Below are positions 1 to 6,118 of a stretch of 6,118 nt of DNA, piece after piece. The notes beneath the pieces were generated by a model, which saw only the letters and a list, made by a program, of their open reading frames with translations, was not told the origin of the DNA and made no database searches. Within the stretch, counting starts at the first letter, position 1; every line of letters starts with the position of its first letter. Position numbers and translations under genes: made by a program. The stretch comes from Flavobacteriaceae bacterium (GTDB lineage: Bacteria > Bacteroidota > Bacteroidia > Flavobacteriales > Flavobacteriaceae), in NCBI GenBank assembly GCA_002691265.1, contig NZHJ01000032.1, positions 10,367 through 16,484 of the forward strand, read 5' to 3'.

Positions 1-249
1 CCAAATGTTAAGGCAATTCTTGTAAATATTTTTGGAGGAATAGTAAGATGCGACAGAGTTGCAAATGGCATTGTTGATGCCTGTAAAAACATGAAAGATG
101 AAATTTCTGTTCCGATAATTGTTAGATTAGAGGGAACAAACTCTAAAATTGCCAAAGAAATTATCGATTCCTCAGGCTTGAATTTTCACAGTGCTGTTGA
201 GTTTAAAGAAGCCGCTGATAAAGTTCAGAAAGTTTTAGAAACTACTTGA
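1..249 (+). CDS. sucC: Succinyl-CoA synthetase beta subunit, C-terminal 82 residues (5' end outside window)
   Basis: This is the 3' end of the gene for the ADP/GDP-forming succinyl-CoA ligase beta subunit. With SucD, that enzyme interconverts succinyl-CoA and succinate in the TCA cycle with nucleotide triphosphate formation, in the cytoplasm. Frame 1 is open from the first base to a TGA at 247-249. The visible part holds the family's C-terminal signature: VNIFGGIVRCDRVANGI at visible residues 8-24, then VRLEGTN at 41-47, then the closing SGL-N and AA-KV helix region. These match the C-terminal CoA-ligase domain of known SucC proteins closely, including the final helix and the usual end point, so the stop appears genuine. 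The last 15 bases overlap the 3' end of the oppositely oriented uvrB gene. There is no room for an intergenic terminator and none is evident. Confidence 0.96.
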   Translation, partial: PNVKAILVNIFGGIVRCDRVANGIVDACKNMKDEISVPIIVRLEGTNSKIAKEIIDSSGLNFHSAVEFKEAADKVQKVLETT

Positions 250-2232
250 TTTGATTTCTTTTAATTTTTTTATTTGATCTCTGTAAAGTGCAGCTGAGTT
301 AAAATCAAGCTCTTTAGCGCTTTTTTCCATTTCCCTTTGTAATTCTCTTATTTTTTTATCAAAATCTTTAGACTTATGTGGAATTTTAAAATCAATTACT
401 GTTTCACTTATTTCTTCGTTATCGTTTCTTAATAATCTTTTAGTTAAAGGATTATCAATACTCTTAACTATAGGTTTGGGTACGACTCCGTTTTTTTTAT
501 TGTATTCAATTTGTTTTGCTCTTCTGTAATTTGTTTCATCAATTGTTTTCTTTATGCTATTCGTAATTTTATCAGCGTATAAAATTGCTATCCCGTTAAC
601 ATGTCTAGCAGCTCTTCCGATTGTTTGTGTTAATGACCTATGAGATCTGAGAAAACCTTCCTTGTCGGCATCTAAAATAGCGACTAATGAAACTTCAGGT
701 AAGTCAAGACCTTCTCTCAGTAAATTAACTCCAATCAATACATCAAATTTATCTTCTCTTAAACCTTGCATTATTTCAACTCTTTCAATTGTGTCAACAT
801 CTGAATGAATATATTTAGATCTAACTTCAATTTTGCTTAAAAAAGATGAAAGTTCCTCGGCCATTTTTTTTGTTAAAGTTGTAACTAAAATCTTTTCCTT
901 TTTATCAACTCTTTTTTGAATTTCATCTATTAAATCATCAATTTGATGTTTAGTCGGTTTAATTTCGATTAGTGGGTCTAATAGACCAGTTGGTCTTATA
1001 ATTTGCTCTGTTATTATTCCTTCGCTCATTTCTAATTCATAATCCGCAGGGGTAGCACTGACATAAATAACTTCATTTTGTAAAAGTTCAAATTCTTCAA
1101 ATTTTAGAGGTCTATTATCCATAGCAGCAGGTAATCTAAAACCATACTCAACTAGGTTTTCTTTTCTGCTTCTATCACCACCATACATCGCCCTAACCTG
1201 AGGTATTGTGACATGACTTTCATCAATAATTGTTAGGTAATCGTTTGGAAAATAATCTAATAAACAAAAAGGTCTTGTACCGGGTTTTCTTCCGTCAAAA
1301 TATCTTGAGTAATTCTCTATTCCAGAACAATATCCCAATTCTTTGATCATTTCCATATCAAATTCAGTTCTCTCTTTAATCCTATTTGCTTCTAGTGTAC
1401 TACCAATTTCATTGAAATATTCATATTGCTTTAGTAAATCATCTTGTATTAATTTTATTACATCATGAATTTTATTTGGAGAGGTAACAAAAATATTTGC
1501 TGGATAAATTAAAATAGATTTTTCCTTGCTAATAATTTTATTAGTAAATGGATCAAATTTTTCAATTTCTTCAATTTCGTCTCCAAAAAAATGTATTTTA
1601 AAAGCAAAATCGGTGTGAGCAGGAAATATATCAATTGTATCTCCGATGATTCTAAATTTACCTTGCTTAAATTCATCGGAGATTGATCTTGAATATAAAC
1701 TTTGAACTAATCTGTTTAGTAATTGAGTTCTTGACAAATTAGAATTCTCACTAATTTCGATTGTATTTTCTTTGAATTCTTGAGGGTTACCCATTCCATA
1801 TATACAAGAAACAGATGCAACAATGAGGATATCATTTCTTCCCGAAAGAAGAGCAGAGGTTGCACTAAGTCTTAGTTTTTCGATTTCTTCATTAATAGAA
1901 AGATCTTTTTCTATGTAAACACCTGTTGTTGGGATATATGCTTCTGGTTGATAATAGTCATAATATGAAACAAAATATTCTACTAAATTTTCTGGAAAAA
2001 AACCTTTAAATTCTGAGTAAAGTTGGGCAGCTAAAGTTTTATTGTGAGCAAGTACTAGTGTTGGCTTATTTAATTCTAGGATTACATTAGCTACAGTAAA
2101 GGTTTTTCCAGATCCCGTAACTCCAAGCAATGTTTGATGTTTTTCATTGCTTTTTATTCCTTTAATTAGCGATTGAATTGCGTTGGGTTGGTCACCAGTT
2201 GGGGTAAAATCAGTTTTAAGTTTAAAATTCAT
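235..2232 (-). CDS. uvrB: UvrABC excinuclease subunit B (nucleotide excision repair)
   Basis: UvrB is the DNA-damage verification helicase of bacterial nucleotide excision repair. UvrA loads it at lesions, it threads a beta-hairpin between the strands, and it recruits UvrC for incision. All key elements are visible in the 665 residues: Walker A GVTGSGKT at 37-44, the tyrosine-rich beta-hairpin around SYYDYYQPEAYIP (89-101), the DESH Walker B box at 337-340, SATPADYE at 392-399, the helicase motif VI QTIGRAAR at 536-543, and a C-terminal UVR coiled-coil domain at about 625-660 that contacts UvrC. The length is normal for the family. The ATG gives MNFKLKTDFTPTGDQPNAI, the expected N-terminus. 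It is the last gene of the minus-strand block, starting 12 bp after the small pRiA4b-like ORF. Its stop lies inside sucC. I saw no recognisable SOS box or separate promoter directly upstream. Confidence 0.98.
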   Translation of the reverse strand: MNFKLKTDFTPTGDQPNAIQSLIKGIKSNEKHQTLLGVTGSGKTFTVANVILELNKPTLVLAHNKTLAAQLYSEFKGFFPENLVEYFVSYYDYYQPEAYIPTTGVYIEKDLSINEEIEKLRLSATSALLSGRNDILIVASVSCIYGMGNPQEFKENTIEISENSNLSRTQLLNRLVQSLYSRSISDEFKQGKFRIIGDTIDIFPAHTDFAFKIHFFGDEIEEIEKFDPFTNKIISKEKSILIYPANIFVTSPNKIHDVIKLIQDDLLKQYEYFNEIGSTLEANRIKERTEFDMEMIKELGYCSGIENYSRYFDGRKPGTRPFCLLDYFPNDYLTIIDESHVTIPQVRAMYGGDRSRKENLVEYGFRLPAAMDNRPLKFEEFELLQNEVIYVSATPADYELEMSEGIITEQIIRPTGLLDPLIEIKPTKHQIDDLIDEIQKRVDKKEKILVTTLTKKMAEELSSFLSKIEVRSKYIHSDVDTIERVEIMQGLREDKFDVLIGVNLLREGLDLPEVSLVAILDADKEGFLRSHRSLTQTIGRAARHVNGIAILYADKITNSIKKTIDETNYRRAKQIEYNKKNGVVPKPIVKSIDNPLTKRLLRNDNEEISETVIDFKIPHKSKDFDKKIRELQREMEKSAKELDFNSAALYRDQIKKLKEIKSSSF

Positions 2233-2244
2233 ATCATAAAACCA

Positions 2245-2712
2245 TTAGATAAGAAAATCATCATCATAATCACTTTCACTTTCAAAATCTTTTTTGTCAA
2301 ATATTTTTTTTGGAGCTACATTTGGCATCATACCATTTGAAAAAATAATTCTTGGATATTTCAGTTTATTTATTAATTCACCTTCATCGATTAATTCTAC
2401 GAAAAAAGTCCACATTTTCATAAAATCATATACATATAAAAGTTTTGGGTTATCATGATTAATTAAACTAGAGAGATTGATTGAATCCATCGATTTTGTT
2501 GAATTATCAAAGTTCATAAGGCTAATTTCATCAATTTGATTCCATTCCTCATCAACTGTAAAAAAAGATGACATTTCCTCCCCGCTAAATTTAAAAGCTA
2601 ATAGTATTAATTCATGCAGGTCTTTTAAACTTGAATCCTTGGCAATTTCTAAATCTCTAAAAACATCTTCTTTAGTATCGTTATCTAATATTACTCTAAA
2701 CCTGTATATCAT
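2245..2712 (-). CDS. Small acidic pRiA4b ORF-3-like protein, function unknown
   Basis: This 155-residue protein resembles the family named after plasmid pRiA4b ORF-3, also labelled 'IS1096 passenger TnpR-like' in annotations. It is common as a single chromosomal gene in Bacteroidetes. Visible hallmarks are the N-terminal strand MIYRFRVIL, a DLHELILLAF helix at 31-40, FTVDEEWNQ at 51-59, the strongly conserved-looking core YVYDFMKMWTFFVEL at 93-107, and a basic-then-acidic tail (FDKKDFESESDYDDD). There is no signal peptide, membrane segment or obvious catalytic motif, so it is probably a cytoplasmic soluble protein. No biochemical role is established to my knowledge, and the plasmid and transposon names are historical. 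Its first 17 bases overlap the end of ctaA in another frame, and uvrB starts 12 bp after its stop, so it is probably co-transcribed and perhaps translationally coupled. The family assignment comes from memory of the pattern rather than a search. Confidence 0.85.
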   Translation of the reverse strand: MIYRFRVILDNDTKEDVFRDLEIAKDSSLKDLHELILLAFKFSGEEMSSFFTVDEEWNQIDEISLMNFDNSTKSMDSINLSSLINHDNPKLLYVYDFMKMWTFFVELIDEGELINKLKYPRIIFSNGMMPNVAPKKIFDKKDFESESDYDDDFLI

Positions 2713-3733
2713 TGCTTGTTTTTTTGATTAAAAAATTATTAAGTAATATATAAAATTGAACACCAAAGATTAAACTAGCAAATACTAGATGAATCGTTTG
2801 TGTCCCAAAAGGAAAATCAAAATAAAACATCATAACACCAGTGATTACTTCAATTAATAATAAAATCATCAAATGATTAACATATTTATTACCAAGTGAG
2901 AGCTTATTATTGAGATAAAACAAGAAGAAATTAATTGATACAACAGCGATTGAAAATGTTCTATGATATTCGTAAATGATGGGAATTTCGTTAAACCATT
3001 TTGATTTATCATAATAGAATAATTGAGCCTGTTCATCAACAAATTGCCTTACCTGTGTGCCTAAGATAATTTGAATTAATGACAGAAAAATTGCAATTAT
3101 CAATAAAAATCTAAATTGATCATTTTCTCTAATATTAGATTTTTTAACCCCGCTGAAGACTAAATATATCAAAAGGCATACAATGAATAATGCCATTAGC
3201 ATATGAATAGTAATTTTAAAACCTTCCAAATTTGAGTCTACAACTGTTTTTCCAAGCCATGCCTGAAAACCCATTGCAATCAAGGTTATAATTGATATTA
3301 TAGTTAAATGACGAAATGTTTTGAAATATAATATTGAAATAATGGTAAAAATTAAAATTGGAATACCAGAAATTGCTCCGATTAGTCTATTTATATATTC
3401 AATCCATGTATGGACTGGGTTAAATATAACATAGTCATGTTTTTCATAAACTTCCCAGTTATTCAGATTTATTATTTTCTCACTTATAAAGTTAGATTTA
3501 GCGACTAATAGTTCTTCTTCATTATACAAAATCATTTGACCTTTATAATAGTCGTTATTTGCCTTAAATAAAATTTGTGATTTTTCTGTTGGAGGTATGT
3601 AAAAGCCAAAACATTTTGGCCAATCAGGACATCCCATCCCAGACCCTGTCATTCGAACAAATGCACCTGCAATTATCACTAAATAAACTAGTATTAATGC
3701 TAATTTCGTAAAAAAATGAAATTTATTTTCCAT
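2696..3733 (-). CDS. ctaA: Heme A synthase (COX15/CtaA family), 8 membrane segments
   Basis: CtaA/COX15 oxidises the C8 methyl of heme O to give heme A for aa3-type cytochrome oxidases, in the cytoplasmic membrane. The 345-residue protein has about eight hydrophobic segments (approximately 8-26, 116-137, 142-160, 172-194, 207-225, 258-274, 284-304, 312-334), arranged as two four-helix halves. The first outer loop carries the signature GMGCPDWPKCFG with the cysteine pair C35/C41. No second cysteine pair is present in the loop of the second half (226-257). Candidate heme-ligating histidines are H177, H257 (EYHR) and H315. Where the first His normally follows EY, the sequence reads EYINR (E112, N115), with H108 just upstream. 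The long loop at about 45-105 is typical of the Bacteroidetes form as I remember it. The start ATG lies inside the end of cca (11 bp overlap). No oxidase subunit genes are adjacent. Confidence 0.95.
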   Translation of the reverse strand: MENKFHFFTKLALILVYLVIIAGAFVRMTGSGMGCPDWPKCFGFYIPPTEKSQILFKANNDYYKGQMILYNEEELLVAKSNFISEKIINLNNWEVYEKHDYVIFNPVHTWIEYINRLIGAISGIPILIFTIISILYFKTFRHLTIISIITLIAMGFQAWLGKTVVDSNLEGFKITIHMLMALFIVCLLIYLVFSGVKKSNIRENDQFRFLLIIAIFLSLIQIILGTQVRQFVDEQAQLFYYDKSKWFNEIPIIYEYHRTFSIAVVSINFFLFYLNNKLSLGNKYVNHLMILLLIEVITGVMMFYFDFPFGTQTIHLVFASLIFGVQFYILLNNFLIKKTSNDIQV

Positions 3734-5138
3734 CAGTCAGACCTAACTTTTCTCCCTCCTCAATCATTAATTTATATGCCTCCTCGTAATTATTTCCAAT
3801 AACACCTTCAAGAATAGCCTCTTTTATATTTTCTTTTATTATTCCAATTGTTTTACATGGACTGAGATTAAAGGCTTTCATAATTTCCGCTCCAGAAATA
3901 GGAGGTTGAAAATTTCTAATATTATCCTTTTCTTCAACCGTGATAATTTTTTCTCTAACAACTCTAAAGTTGTCATGATATTTTTTAAATCTATTTTTAT
4001 TTTTAGTGGTAATATCAGCCTCGCACAATGTCATTAAATCATCAACAGCTTCACCAGCATCGAATATCAGCCTTCGAACAGCAGAATCAGTAACATTTTC
4101 TTGTGCTAGAACAATTGGTCTGGAGCTCATTAAAACTAACTTTTGAACATATTTCATTTTATCATTTAATGGCATTTTAAGTTTTTTAAACAATTTATAT
4201 ACCATTTTACTTCCTTCAAATTCGTGTCCATGAAATGTCCAACCAATTTTTTCATTAAATTTTTTTGTAGGTGCTTTACCAATATCATGTAATAATGCTG
4301 CCCATCTTAACCAGAGGTTATTAGTGTTTAAGCAGATATTATCAAGAACCTCTAGAGTATGATAAAAATTATCCTTGTGTTTTTGACCTTCAATTTCATC
4401 AATTCCTTTAAGGTTTGTAAGTTCCGGAATTATCAATTTTAGCAGCCCTGTTTTTTCTAAAATTTTAAAACCTTTAGATGGAGTTTTAGTTAAGATAATT
4501 TTATTGATTTCATCAATTATTCTTTCGCTGGTAATGATGCTAATTCTTTCTTTGAGTTTTGTCATAGTATTTATCAACTCAGGGTGAATTTCAAAATCTA
4601 ATTGACATGAAAATCTAATAGCTCTTAGCATTCTTAGCGGATCATCGGAAAAGGTAATATTAGAATCCAACGGTGTGTTGATAATCTTTTGATGGATGTC
4701 ACTTAATCCATCGTGTAGATCAACTAATTCTCCAAAATTATGTGTGTTTAACGAAATTGCAATCGAATTAATTTTAAAATCTCTTCTGTTTATATCGTCT
4801 TCTAAGGTCCCTGCTTGAACGATTGGGTTTCTGCTACTTGAGACATATGACTCTTTTCTTGAGCCTACAAATTCTATTTCATAATCATTATACTTAAAGT
4901 ATGCTGTTCCAAAGTTTTTAAATAATGTAACAGAAATATTAGGGTCAATAGTATTGGCTATTTTCTTAGCGGTGCTGATGCCATCTCCAATTATTAAAAT
5001 ATCTACATCTTTGCACGCTCTATTTAGAATAAAATCCCTAACGAAACCACCGACAACATAACATTCAATATTATTATCAGAACAATAGTTTGATATTTCG
5101 CTAAAAATAGGACTATTTACCGCTTTTTTGAATGCCAT
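3723..5138 (-). CDS. cca: CCA tRNA nucleotidyltransferase with HD domain (class II)
   Basis: This enzyme adds or repairs the 3'-terminal CCA of tRNAs, using CTP and ATP without a nucleic-acid template, in the cytoplasm. The 471-residue sequence shows the class II polymerase-beta-like head: VVGGFVRD at 28-35 followed by metal-binding D44 and D46 (KDVDIL). The motif RRDFKINSIA follows at 118-127, and DDPLRMLRAIRF at 165-176. The helical neck contains ERI at 205-207. An HD-type metal-dependent phosphohydrolase domain follows, with H260, H284-D285 (LLHDIGK) and H303/H305 (FHGHE), so it may also have phosphohydrolase activity. The length is as expected for Bacteroidetes members that carry the HD domain. 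Whether it adds all of CCA or only part cannot be judged from sequence alone, but no second paralog is in view. Its ATG directly follows the tsaC stop (TAAATG) and its end overlaps ctaA by 11 bp. Confidence 0.96.
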   Translation of the reverse strand: MAFKKAVNSPIFSEISNYCSDNNIECYVVGGFVRDFILNRACKDVDILIIGDGISTAKKIANTIDPNISVTLFKNFGTAYFKYNDYEIEFVGSRKESYVSSSRNPIVQAGTLEDDINRRDFKINSIAISLNTHNFGELVDLHDGLSDIHQKIINTPLDSNITFSDDPLRMLRAIRFSCQLDFEIHPELINTMTKLKERISIITSERIIDEINKIILTKTPSKGFKILEKTGLLKLIIPELTNLKGIDEIEGQKHKDNFYHTLEVLDNICLNTNNLWLRWAALLHDIGKAPTKKFNEKIGWTFHGHEFEGSKMVYKLFKKLKMPLNDKMKYVQKLVLMSSRPIVLAQENVTDSAVRRLIFDAGEAVDDLMTLCEADITTKNKNRFKKYHDNFRVVREKIITVEEKDNIRNFQPPISGAEIMKAFNLSPCKTIGIIKENIKEAILEGVIGNNYEEAYKLMIEEGEKLGLTDGK

Positions 5139-5708
5139 TTATCTGATTTTACAAAAGTTACCAAACTCGTCAATTTTAATTACTGATGATGGTTTGGTTG
5201 ACCAGTTATATCTCGGCAAATTTACGACATAGTCAACTTGTTTTAAAATATGATTATTTATTTCTATAAAAGAATTTGGGAATGCTTCTTTGTGAATATT
5301 TGCAGAAGTTGATACGAGAGGTTTATTCATCAGAGAAATTAATTCTAAACAAAACTTATTATTTGGAATCCTAAAACCAATAGATTTATCCTCTGATAAT
5401 ATATGTTTACATAAATTTTTACCTTTTGGATATATTACTGTGGTTGGCTCGACTAAACCATCTAATACATCATTAATAATATTAGGTGGAGTTTCTGAAA
5501 AACTTTGTATCATATTATGGTTTTTCACCAGTGATAGCATTGGAGTTTTTATTTTTCTTTTTTTTATCCTGTAAATCTTTTCAACGGCCTTACAATTAGT
5601 GGCGTCACAACCTATCCCCCAAATTGTATCTGTTGGATATAATATTACTCCACCTTTTTGGATGTATTTAAATGCTTTAAGGACTTCCTTATTTACAATA
5701 TTGATCAT
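5139..5708 (-). CDS. tsaC: L-threonylcarbamoyladenylate synthase (YrdC/Sua5 domain)
   Basis: This enzyme makes threonylcarbamoyl-AMP from threonine, bicarbonate and ATP. It is the first step in t6A37 modification of ANN-decoding tRNAs; TsaBDE then transfers the group. The 189-residue cytoplasmic protein is a stand-alone YrdC domain without the C-terminal Sua5 extension. Seen in order: GGVILYPTDTIWGIGCDA at 19-36, the basic substrate-binding stretch IKKR at 48-51, PTTVIYP at 88-94, RIP at 113-115, STSAN at 133-137 and KPSSVIKI at 172-179. The residues right after STSAN are IHKE instead of the more usual I-S-G, a small oddity. The chosen ATG gives a normal N-terminus (MINIVNKEVLKAFKYI). It is the first gene of the minus-strand block, and cca begins immediately after its stop. 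A hydrogenase-maturation HypF or a translation-factor-like YrdC role is unlikely given the length and the motifs. Confidence 0.94.
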   Translation of the reverse strand: MINIVNKEVLKAFKYIQKGGVILYPTDTIWGIGCDATNCKAVEKIYRIKKRKIKTPMLSLVKNHNMIQSFSETPPNIINDVLDGLVEPTTVIYPKGKNLCKHILSEDKSIGFRIPNNKFCLELISLMNKPLVSTSANIHKEAFPNSFIEINNHILKQVDYVVNLPRYNWSTKPSSVIKIDEFGNFCKIR

Positions 5709-5744
5709 TAATAAATATATTTACAACAAAAATATAAATACCTT
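5709..5744. promoter_or_regulatory. Divergent intergenic region between tsaC and the kinase-like gene
   Basis: These 36 bases, almost entirely A/T, separate two genes that face away from each other, so promoters for both directions must lie here or inside the neighbouring 5' coding ends. I see no Shine-Dalgarno sequence in either direction, which is normal for Bacteroidetes. No hairpin or operator-like inverted repeat stands out. Confidence 0.6.
5727..5734 (-). promoter_or_regulatory. Candidate -7 element (TATTTTTG) for the tsaC-led gene block
   Basis: On the minus strand these bases read TATTTTTG, a full match to the Bacteroidetes primary-sigma -7 consensus TAnnTTTG. Transcription would begin a few bases further on, leaving a leader of roughly a dozen bases before the tsaC ATG. 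A TTG-type -33 element is not seen at about the expected distance upstream (around 5752-5757), so half of the signal is missing. In DNA this A/T-rich, a chance match is quite possible. Confidence 0.35.
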
Positions 5745-6118
5745 TTGAATAAATTTTTTTTAATACGAGATAAGTATATAAAGTACAAAGATGAAATCAT
5801 CAATGTAATTGAAAATATAGATTCCAATGGTATTGTTATAAAAGATTTTAGAAACACTGTAAAAAATGTAAACATTGATAATTTAAAAATAAATGTTAAG
5901 TGTTTTAAAAAACCTAATTTTTTTAATAGAATTATTTACACATTTTTTAGATCAAGTAAAGCTTCCCGATCTTTCTACTTTGCAAATAAGTTAAGGAATA
6001 TGGGTATTAATTCACCTTATCCAATTTGTTACTATGAGAAATTAAAGTTTGGAATTATTCAGCAAAGTTTTTACGTTTCAAAAAATATAAATTATGACTT
6101 TGACTTAGATTACATCTT
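5745..6118 (+). CDS. WaaP/InaA-like lipopolysaccharide kinase-family protein, N-terminal 124 residues (3' end outside window)
   Basis: An open frame runs from a stop at 5712-5714 to the window edge. The only usual start codon upstream of the conserved part is TTG at 5745; the first in-frame ATG is codon 86. From the TTG the protein begins MNKFFLIRDKYIKYKDEI, which fits the short N-terminus I associate with Bacteroidetes proteins annotated as lipopolysaccharide kinase (Kdo/WaaP/InaA) family. Also seen are INVKCFKKP at 49-57, where K52 is a candidate ATP-binding lysine, FFRSSKASRSF at 67-77, and MGINSPYPI at 86-94, equivalent to the 'G-I-x-T/S-P-x-P-I' step of the kinase N-lobe. The catalytic loop and DFG-like motif would lie beyond the window. 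Such proteins are thought to phosphorylate lipid A-core sugars at the inner membrane's cytoplasmic face, but the substrate here is unknown. The call rests on remembered family patterns. Confidence 0.72.
   Translation, partial: MNKFFLIRDKYIKYKDEIINVIENIDSNGIVIKDFRNTVKNVNIDNLKINVKCFKKPNFFNRIIYTFFRSSKASRSFYFANKLRNMGINSPYPICYYEKLKFGIIQQSFYVSKNINYDFDLDYI

Noticed and set aside
231..243. Possible terminator hairpin (AGTTT-TAG-AAACT) near the end of sucC, followed by T-rich DNA
   Set aside because: The stem is only 5 bp, mostly A-T, lies before the stop codon and is separated from the T-run by over ten bases. It is too weak to call a terminator.
2245..2712. Evidence of a plasmid or transposon remnant, because the small ORF belongs to a family with plasmid/TnpR-derived names
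   Set aside because: There are no inverted repeats, target duplications, transposase or resolvase motifs. The gene overlaps its neighbour and has similar composition. The names are historical.
3749..3760. AGGAGG on the minus strand upstream of ctaA, resembling a Shine-Dalgarno sequence
   Set aside because: It lies about 21 bases before the ATG, too far to act. It encodes the EEGE stretch near the C-terminus of cca, and Bacteroidetes seldom use such sites.
5739..5746. TACCTTTT on the plus strand as a -7 promoter element for the kinase-like gene
   Set aside because: It matches TAnnTTTG at 7 of 8 positions but overlaps the likely TTG start codon and lacks a -33 TTG partner, so it was not listed as a feature.
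5761..5778. TAATACGA at the start of the kinase-like gene, resembling the first half of a T7 phage promoter
   Set aside because: Only the first eight bases match and the rest diverges. The sequence is explained as codons for the LIRDKYI stretch, and no phage context exists.
1..6118. CRISPR arrays, tRNA/rRNA genes, riboswitches, insertion sequences or long repeats
   Set aside because: No spaced direct repeats, tRNA-like cloverleafs, IS ends or structured leaders were seen. The window is almost fully occupied by coding sequence.

Overview
The window looks like ordinary chromosome from a low-GC member of the Bacteroidetes, most likely a marine-type flavobacterium. This is inferred from several things: strongly A/T-rich coding sequence (roughly 30% GC by eye), no Shine-Dalgarno sequences at useful distance before any start codon, a TAnnTTTG-type promoter element, and protein variants familiar from that phylum (the long-loop CtaA, the short YrdC/TsaC, and the pRiA4b ORF-3-like protein with a YVYDFMKMWTFFVEL core). 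No plasmid, phage, transposon, CRISPR or RNA gene is visible.

Layout, left to right. (1) Positions 1-249, plus strand: the 3' end of sucC (succinyl-CoA synthetase beta subunit, TCA cycle). (2) Positions 235-5708, minus strand: a compact five-gene block, read from right to left as tsaC/ywlC-like (tRNA t6A synthesis), cca (tRNA 3'-CCA addition), ctaA/COX15 (heme A synthase), a small pRiA4b ORF-3-like protein of unknown function, and uvrB (nucleotide excision repair). Neighbours abut or overlap: tsaC/cca 0 bp apart, cca/ctaA 11 bp overlap, ctaA/small ORF 17 bp overlap, small ORF/uvrB 12 bp gap. They are probably one transcript starting just right of 5708. (3) Positions 5709-5744: a 36-bp divergent intergenic region. 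(4) Positions 5745-6118, plus strand: the 5' part of a WaaP/InaA-like lipopolysaccharide kinase-family gene that apparently starts with TTG and runs off the window.

Functionally the minus-strand block is a housekeeping mixture. tsaC and cca both act on tRNA and sit together at the promoter-proximal end. ctaA serves the aa3-type terminal oxidase and uvrB serves DNA repair. Every complete gene is intact and near the usual length for its family. I see no convincing undescribed system. The points most worth a second look are the 15-bp tail-to-tail overlap of sucC and uvrB, an Asn where heme A synthases normally carry the first heme-ligating His, the TTG start of the kinase-like gene, and the conserved but uncharacterised small protein translationally overlapped with ctaA.
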